Shown piece after piece: positions 57,895-64,000 of a stretch of DNA of 64,000 nucleotides (positions are counted from its first letter, which is position 1; each line of letters starts with the position of its first letter). The notes beneath the pieces are model-generated. The model did no database searches and was not told the DNA's origin. It saw only the letters and a program-made list of their open reading frames with translations. The position numbers were made by a program, and so were the translations under genes. The stretch comes from Adiantum capillus-veneris. Lineage: Eukaryota > Streptophyta > Polypodiopsida > Polypodiales > Pteridaceae. The stretch spans positions 127,943,182-128,007,181 of the forward strand of contig CM043967.1 in NCBI GenBank assembly GCA_014529385.2. The letters run 5' to 3'.

Positions 57895-59052
57895 CTAGGA
57901 TAGTATGTGAGAAATGTAGATATGAGAGAAGTGAAGAGATGAGAAGTTTCCCTCCCAAGCCGTATTCTTGCCCGTAGGCAATAAGGATACTGCGGGGAGA
58001 GATGTACCTGTAGAAAAGAGAACCTAGAATTTGCAGAGAGGATGAATTACTAAGAATGAGAGAGATAGGTTTGCTTAAGGAGATGAGATTAGATACATAT
58101 ATATATATATGTTGGATTAGAGATAAAAAAAGAAAACAACAAGAAATCAAGAAAACATCAATGTAGAACACATCTTACTTGACAAACCCTTCGGCACCAT
58201 TATTGATGGAGAGAGAAGAAGAGTGGATAATTCCACTTTGATTGATACACCAAGTGCAAGAACTTATTTGATTAGAGTTGATCTTCCAAGGTTAGCTTGT
58301 TGCAAGAATGGCTAGTCTCCCTCTAGGAGAAAGTGTAGGCTTGGGCCTATGTTAATGGCTAAGTACAATTAGGCATTACTACTCACTCCCTCAAGAATTC
58401 CTCTCATCAAAGGCTTGAATGCTTGAGTTCCTTTTCAAGGAAGAAGAGGTCCCCTTTTATAGTTGAAGGTAACCCCCAAGGGTTTACACAAGAAGAGAGG
58501 AGCCAGTGTGAATAGGAATTGGAAAAGTTGGAAATGAGCTGTCCCTGCATGATGTGGGCAGACTGGGGTCCAGTATTTTGATCATATCTCCTCAACCATG
58601 GCTCCAAATAAAAAAGTAAAAATATGGGCAGAAACTATAGATCATTAGCTACGATTTTCATTTTAAAATCATTTTCCAATTCGGATTGGAACCTTGTGTA
58701 AACAATTCATCAAAATAGGGTCCATTTCTGGCAGCAAAAGTCTTCCCGTGGTCCCCTTAGCCTAAACTTTCATTTAATTCTAAAGGACACCTGATGCCAT
58801 ATGAAAGCAGAGGCATTTCTCCTTGACAAAGTTTTGTAATCATGCTTGCAATAATGCATTAAAATAAGTGTATCTTTGAAATCATGCCACCTAGTGTCCC
58901 ACTAGGATTTGATTCCCTCCTAGTAGCTATTTAAAAAGAAATATAAGAAAAGTATAAAAAATACATAGAATATATATATATTGGAGTTTACCCTAGATAT
59001 AGGATCTAGCTAAGGTGTAAGATTATAATGAGATAGTAGAAATAAAGAATCG

Positions 59053-59126
59053 ATGCTTTTTGCCCCAAGTTAAAGAGGCGGAGCTATTGAGCTTTTCCCA
59101 TAGTATTTTCTGATGGTAAAGTAAGG
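59053..59126 (-). pseudogene. Stray 74-bp E4 internal end (integrase tail + polypurine tract)
   Basis: Identical to 36498-36571, including the purine tract and the integrase codons for RKYYGK. It lies outside the 5' LTR, where a genomic flank should be. It ends abruptly at GTAAGG (59126). Confidence 0.92.
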
Positions 59127-59865
59127 ATAGGTTACCCTTGAGAAAAATAGTAGGATGATATAAAAGGATCATTATTATACTTAAATATGCATATGTATAT
59201 TATATGAAAGATAATTATGTATCTTAAAAGTTACAAGAGAGATCTTGTAGCATGCGTTCCCACTATGTACGTGTCACAGCACGACAACGTGCGCTGCTAA
59301 AGCTTCTTGTGACTACAATTTGTAATCATCATTTCTCTTGAACGGGTAATCAGAATTCTATTCCGAATAGTACATTGTGTTCCTTGTCTCTTGCTCTTTA
59401 ATCTAAGTGTAATCATTTCCAAATTTGTTGTGGTTCACGACCATGGATATGTGTTTCTATGCTTAAGGAGGATCTTTCCAAGTACTTCTGTTTTTGTTTT
59501 CTGCACATTTTTTGTGATTGATCGTGATTTATGTACCTTCCTAGATGGTGACAGAACTTGGTAGGATTGAGCACATAAGTGTTGTGATACCTCTCCTTAA
59601 GTTTCGTGACATTATGGATCCGCTTGGATACCGAAACGGTGTGATTGTGTTGAGTGTTGAGAATGGATGCATACTGATTGTCTGACTAGGAAGTGATTGA
59701 TTTGATTTTGTTGTAAGAATGAGTAGTCTTCAAGTTCACTTTGGTGAGATCGACACTCTCATTAAGTCTCCGTGCCCCACCCTGAGTCGCTTCCTTGCAT
59801 ATTGACATTATGTTAGTACAAAAGAGCTATGTTGTAGACGTCCGTCTCGCGGCGACCCGGTAACA
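59127..59865 (+). repeat. Probable 5' LTR of E7 (start not fixed)
   Basis: Ends ...CCCGGTAACA one base before the primer site. The sequence differs from E4 from 59127 onward, but no TG start or target duplication is evident, so the LTR may start later. Confidence 0.5.
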
Positions 59866-59866
59866 T

Positions 59867-59884
59867 TGGCACCGTTTCCGAGGG
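59867..59884 (+). other. Primer-binding site of E7
   Basis: TGGCACCGTTTCCGAGGG, a variant of the TGGCGCCGTTGCCGGGG type common in plant Gypsy elements. Confidence 0.8.
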
Positions 59885-60299
59885 AAAGAGATCCTTAGGT
59901 GGTGAGTGGCTCAGTGTACAAAAGAACAAAAAGAGAAATCTCCCTTCAAGCTTTTGATACCCGTTTCGTTTACCCATAGATAGTGAAGTAGCTAGACGTA
60001 GGTTTAGTGCCTAATAGTGACTAGAGTCCGAGACTAGCCAGTGCTATTCCTTAAGATCAAAGAAAGTTGTGAGTGAGGTACAAGATAGTATTTCATTCTT
60101 TGATTTTTCACATGCTTAGAAAGGGCTGTTCCACCACACACATTGTTGTTATTTTTGTACTGTTAAGTTCAGTTATGTTTGCATATTCATTTCATTTGTA
60201 GGAGTAGGTTAGGTAAAAAATTAGACCATCATTTGTGGCCAAAAGGATCGAGGGAAAAACTATCGAAAACCTTATTTTGGTGTTGAAGACCATAACTCG

Positions 60300-61600
60300 G
60301 GAAAATTGAAGAAGTGATGGTCATAGCTTCAAAACTGGACCAAACCCAGTAAAACTTTCAAGAAGGGGATAAAAACACTTGTTGAAAAAGACTCTACAAA
60401 AACCTATCAAAAATCTTGCCCAACATGGATCGCGATCCATGTACCTTTTTGGCAAAATGTGCTAAAATTATTTCCTCTGCTTAGAACAAGCTCTCAGGCA
60501 TCAGAACATTGAGTTTGGTGAGAAGAAGAGGACCAGAAGATCATAAAAATCAAGATTGGGGTGATCAGACCAAAAACCTTGGAGAAAAGGGGAAAACAAG
60601 GAAAAATTGAACTTTTAATTGGCCAAATCCAAAAAGAGATGAGAATTGGGACCAACTAGAAACAAGGAATCCACTGAACCAAATTTCATGCCTAGGTGCT
60701 TCCCAACATGGATCGTGATCCATGTTCCAGGTAGGCATCTGACATCAAGATTTGACCAGTGTACTGATTATTAGTTGAACAACTTTTCCAAAAGGATCCA
60801 TAGACAAAAAGTGAAAAAAGCTGGTCAAAATACCATAAAAGGAGTGGTTTGCAAAAAACCGCAAAACAGACACAAAACTTTGCTTTTCACTTAAAACTGA
60901 CCAAATCCAAAAATACTTGGGGAATAGCATCATCATAGCTTGTGTGATCAGCTCACAAAGTGTCAGCCCAAAATCATGCCGAACATGGATCGCAATCCAT
61001 GTACCTTTTTGGAAGTTTGAGCTGATAAAAGACAAGCAAGGAATTGATAATAATTGGAGCACTTTCTCCTAAAGGACTCTTATCAGGAAATCTCAAAAAG
61101 AGGAAAAAAGGTGGAAAAAAGCAGGTCAAGGGAGGAAACCACTGACATAAACCCTAAAACTGACTTTTGCCTATCCTAAAAAGCTTTAAAACATTCAAAA
61201 ACCATATAGGCAGCATCAATAGGCCAAGGACTGGCTGTAGGACAAAATTCAGTGTATTTTGACACAAACGTACATGGATCGCGATCCATGTTCTTCTGAC
61301 ACAAATTGACACTAAACTAGTACCATAGCTAGAGATTATCATAGAGAGTCTAGTGGTCCTTCGAGAGTTGAAATTGGGTGCAAGAAACCCTTCCAAAAGC
61401 TCAGAACTGACAGGAGCTCAGGCAAAGTGACAAAATCAACTTAGCTTCCACTCCAGAGATTCATTTCTGAAAATTTTGATACCATAAGATCCCTTAACCA
61501 TGTTGAAGGTGAGGGTATCAACAAAAGTTCAAATGGCTTCCCAACATGGATCGTGATCCATGTACCTTTGAGCCAGAATAGGGACAAAAACTTACCACAC
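60300..61600 (+). repeat. Palindrome array in the E7 leader (5 copies, ~280-bp spacing)
   Basis: The 20-bp palindrome ACATGGATCGCGATCCATGT occurs at 60423-60442, 60706-60725, 60983-61002, 61272-61291 and 61544-61563; spacings 283, 277, 289, 272. Copies 1 and 4 are perfect; 2 and 5 have CGTG and 3 has CGCA at the centre. Four are preceded by (C/G)AAC context and three followed by ACCTTT. The DNA between is diverged but keeps faint common words (AACTGAC, CCAAATCCAAAAA). No ORF. 59885-60300 shows no feature. Confidence 0.93.
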
Positions 61601-61864
61601 AAGGAGCTAGGCCATAGTAGCCAGGTGCTTCTTTCAAAATTGAAATTTGATCAAAATTGTTGAGGTTGAGTAGGGAATTGTGTGCCAAGTTTTGTCAAAC
61701 AAAAGCAAGAACTGACAAGGACAGTTGTAAGCTTATAGCTATCAAGCACATTTTTGGCAGGTTATAGGTAGTAGAAGATACTATCCAGCTAGCAAGAACA
61801 AATGGGAGATTCAAAATATTTAATGAGGTAACTTGGTTTGGATTTTTATTGTTACCAATTATTC

Positions 61865-63990
61865 ATGAATCTGCGATCAGGAAGATTGTACCAGAATAGG
61901 AACCACAACATCTTTGATCAAGGGAGTAATCACTCAACAGAAGAGAGTGTGAATCACACACCACTACCACCTCAGGAATCCATTTTGGAGGATAATTTCT
62001 CTGAATCTTTGTCTGAGAGATCATACGGACTCATGACTGAAGATTCTAACAAGTCAAACCCTAAGGGAACATATTTGATGGGTGCAGGTCCTTCACAGCC
62101 CACATCTGATGTAAAGTTGTTGTATCTGAAGTCTCAATTTGAAAATGTGCTTAAAGCCAAAATCTATAAGGATGGAATGGACCGCTATTGTGTTAAGTTG
62201 GAAGATAGGCTGAGTGAGTTCAGAGACCTTATAGATGTTGATTATGGCTAGGATAGGTATTTTGACCGAGAGGGAATGATGTACTTAGTGGTTCATAACC
62301 CGTATATTGTGGATAAATGGGGAATGACGGGCACCAAGGACAAAGTAGATAATGAACCGGCCGATGCACCACCCAAAATGGAGAAACAAAATGCGATACT
62401 CAGACACACCAATGAGACTGAGCACCTTAACACAGAAAACACATACATGGGGCTTTATAAGTTCAATAATGAAGACCAAACACTCTATTACAGATGTGAC
62501 GAGCCCCGCATCAAAGAATTGACCGACCGGAAAAACTTGTATGTTTACACTTACACGGAGGGTAGAAGTATTTAGGTGGTCATAATGGACAAGTATGGCC
62601 GAAAGTACTCTCCAATGGACCAGAAGGAGTTAGAAAGATATACATATTTTGGAGGACCACTCCACCAATACTATGTAAATCTGGAAGCTGAAAAAACCAC
62701 GACCACTCACATCAAACTTGAGATTGTACTTGAGAGTCCCTTGAGAACAAGAGTGGAGGATTCTTATGGACATGAACAAGTGCCAAGAACAGAACCCTTA
62801 GGGTCGACGGTGACTAGGGCTTCCATGAATACACATAGGGGCAGCTCTGTTCCTGAATTCACTTACACCACTGGAATCCCTCCGACTATCACAAGAGATC
62901 GAATTGATGAACGTAGGGCGGATAGGATACCACTGTTAGTACCAAGTGGCGATTACGAACCAAGATAAGCCATCCTAGGGGGAGCAAGAGTTGTTAGAAT
63001 GGTTGTAGAGGCCAGGCGTATGCGATCGTCCCAAGTGGAAAAATGCTTACCCAAAAAGTATAATGGATATGGCGATCCGTATGCCCATGTTTCAACCTTC
63101 AAACAAGTATTGAGAGCGGAACAGGTGACTGATTTTCACACTCAGTATGAAGGATTTGGGTTGACATTGGAAGGTAATGCCCTGACTTGGTTTCAACCAT
63201 TAAACAGCTTAGAATTCCCAAGTATTGAGCAACTTCTCTGAGAATTCATTGAGGAATTCTCAAAAAGAGGGATCAAGCATAACACTGTCTACCAGATTTA
63301 TGCATTTAGGCAAAAGGAAAAGGAAAAAGTGAAAGAATCATAGCTTTGTTTCAGGCAGTACATTGAAAGATGCCCTGCTCGAGAACTACCTCAGGATGAG
63401 CGACTATCAGTCCTCTTCATAGAGGGACTGCGGAATGACACACTCAAGAAGGACTTGCACCTGAAATCCTGTGTCACCTTTGAGCAAGTCACGAAAGAGG
63501 CAGTATCTTGTAGATAACTGCAAAGCATATGGGGAGGTGACCAAAGATAGATATCAGAGGGCTAGTAGCACCTCTTCAACTACACGTGAGTCCACGGAAA
63601 AATTGGGAGGGAAAAACCCAGCTGTACCGGACGTTGATCGAGTGATCGAGGAGGTGATCAGGAGGAGGAACCAAGGAAAAAGGACGAACCCAAACACACG
63701 ACAACCGCCCACTCAAAAATGCGATACTTGTGGAGGTGACCATCCAACCCACTGGTGCAATCTTCAACAAAGGCCAGGAGCTAACACACGACGGATATTG
63801 AAATGGTGTGCTACAGAAAAAAATGGACAAACCATGAAACTCACAAATGTTTCTACAATTGGAACTATGTTAGAGAGATACAATACGGACCACCTGGAGG
63901 ACAACAACTTCCACCCCCTCCAAGGTACCAAGTGGGGCCAAATAACGCAATCTTGGGTCATAGAAAATCTCAACCGGTGTAGGGACATCA
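61865..63990 (+). pseudogene. gag: Gypsy gag (E7) with long N-terminal part
   Basis: Best start is the ATG at 61865 (MNLRSGRLYQNRNH); the frame is open upstream only with a TTG. One frame runs from here to about 63510 with stops at 62249, 62573, 62966, 63239 and about 63341. The first ~380 codons are acidic/mixed with no domain I recognise. The gag domain follows from about 63020: KKYNGYGDPYAHVSTFKQVL, then GLTLEGNALTWFQPL and QYIERCPARELPQDERLSV. After a frame change near 63510 comes a knuckle CDTCGGDHPTHWC (C-x2-C-x3-H-x4-C) near 63720. At least four stops fit CAG-to-TAG or CGA-to-TGA changes. Continues to or past the window end. Confidence 0.8.
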
Positions 63991-64000
63991 ACCTCCTTTA

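Larger units (their letters stand above)
34713..59052 (-). mobile_element. Ty3/Gypsy retrotransposon E4 with two nested insertions
   Basis: LTRs at 34713-36497 (3') and 57266-59052 (5'), 1785 and 1787 bp. Interior on the minus strand: primer site, gag, protease, RT, RNase H, integrase, polypurine tract. A CACTA element (46568-53698, TSD ATT) splits the RT and a Copia element (36740-44923, TSD ATTCC) splits the integrase. Subtracting both and one TSD copy each leaves about 9.0 kb, a normal Gypsy size. In the 640 bp nearest the gag side I count about 18 differences between the LTRs (about 3%). RNase H follows RT singly, so it is not Tat-type; I cannot place its lineage. Confidence 0.93.
57266..59052 (-). 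repeat. 5' LTR of E4
   Basis: Plus-strand ends TGTTGAGAAATTTG and AAAGAATCG (the final A changed to G). Collinear with 34713-36497. It carries both leader ORFs, unit B being broken. Upstream of it (59053-59126) lies a second copy of the element's own internal end instead of a genomic flank. Confidence 0.93.
59127..64000 (+). mobile_element. Ty3/Gypsy retrotransposon E7, 5' part
   Basis: Plus-strand element cut by the window end: LTR ending near 59865, primer site 59867-59884, a ~1.98-kb leader with a palindrome array, then gag. Protease and polymerase lie beyond 64000, so the lineage is uncertain; the long leader and gag style would suit a Tat/Athila-type element. Confidence 0.8.

Noticed and set aside
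60423-61563. CRISPR-like array (regular repeats)
   Set aside because: Spacing of about 280 bp, a palindromic 20-bp unit, plant retrotransposon context and no cas genes.

Overview
This looks like plant nuclear DNA from a large, repeat-rich genome. It holds plant-type Ty3/Gypsy (including Tat-type with a second RNase H), Ty1/Copia, CACTA, pogo-like and Mutator-like elements, plus a fragment of plant-type mitochondrial small-subunit rRNA. I found no host gene, no functional RNA gene and no prokaryotic feature. The species cannot be fixed from the sequence; a fern or gymnosperm would fit the element mix, but that is a guess.

Layout. 1-1814: 5' part of a minus-strand Gypsy (E1: primer-binding site, two 70-codon ORFs, gag). 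2830-3201: mitochondrial rRNA fragment with a 15-bp repeat expansion. 4616-16261: decayed plus-strand Gypsy (E2), hit by a Mutator-like MITE (5208-5401) and by a gag-only LTR element (E8, 7995-13729). 16625-25068: minus-strand Tat-type Gypsy (E3), hit by a 4.76-kb pogo-like transposon (16775-21538) and a second copy of the MITE (23885-24131). 25403-31667: AT-rich, nothing recognised. 31668-34712: decayed minus-strand Copia (E5). 34713-59052: a 9-kb minus-strand Gypsy (E4) with 1.79-kb LTRs, stretched to 24.3 kb by a Copia (E6, 36740-44923, TSD ATTCC) in its integrase and a CACTA element (46568-53698, TSD ATT) in its reverse transcriptase. 59127-64000: 5' part of a plus-strand Gypsy (E7) with a long leader and gag.

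The nesting can be read exactly from target-site duplications. Every protein gene is damaged, mostly by in-frame stops of C-to-T/G-to-A type and by short tandem duplications.

Two signals stand out. First, the E7 leader carries five copies of a 20-bp palindrome at 272-289 bp spacing inside strongly diverged sequence; every departure from perfect symmetry is a CpG transition. Second, a pair of homologous ~70-codon ORFs sits just upstream of gag in E1, one unit in E2, and inside the LTRs of E4, where the two ORFs overlap by ATGA. I recognise neither. Also notable is a 1.19-kb internal inverted repeat in Copia E6 that lies inside one pair of target-site duplications.
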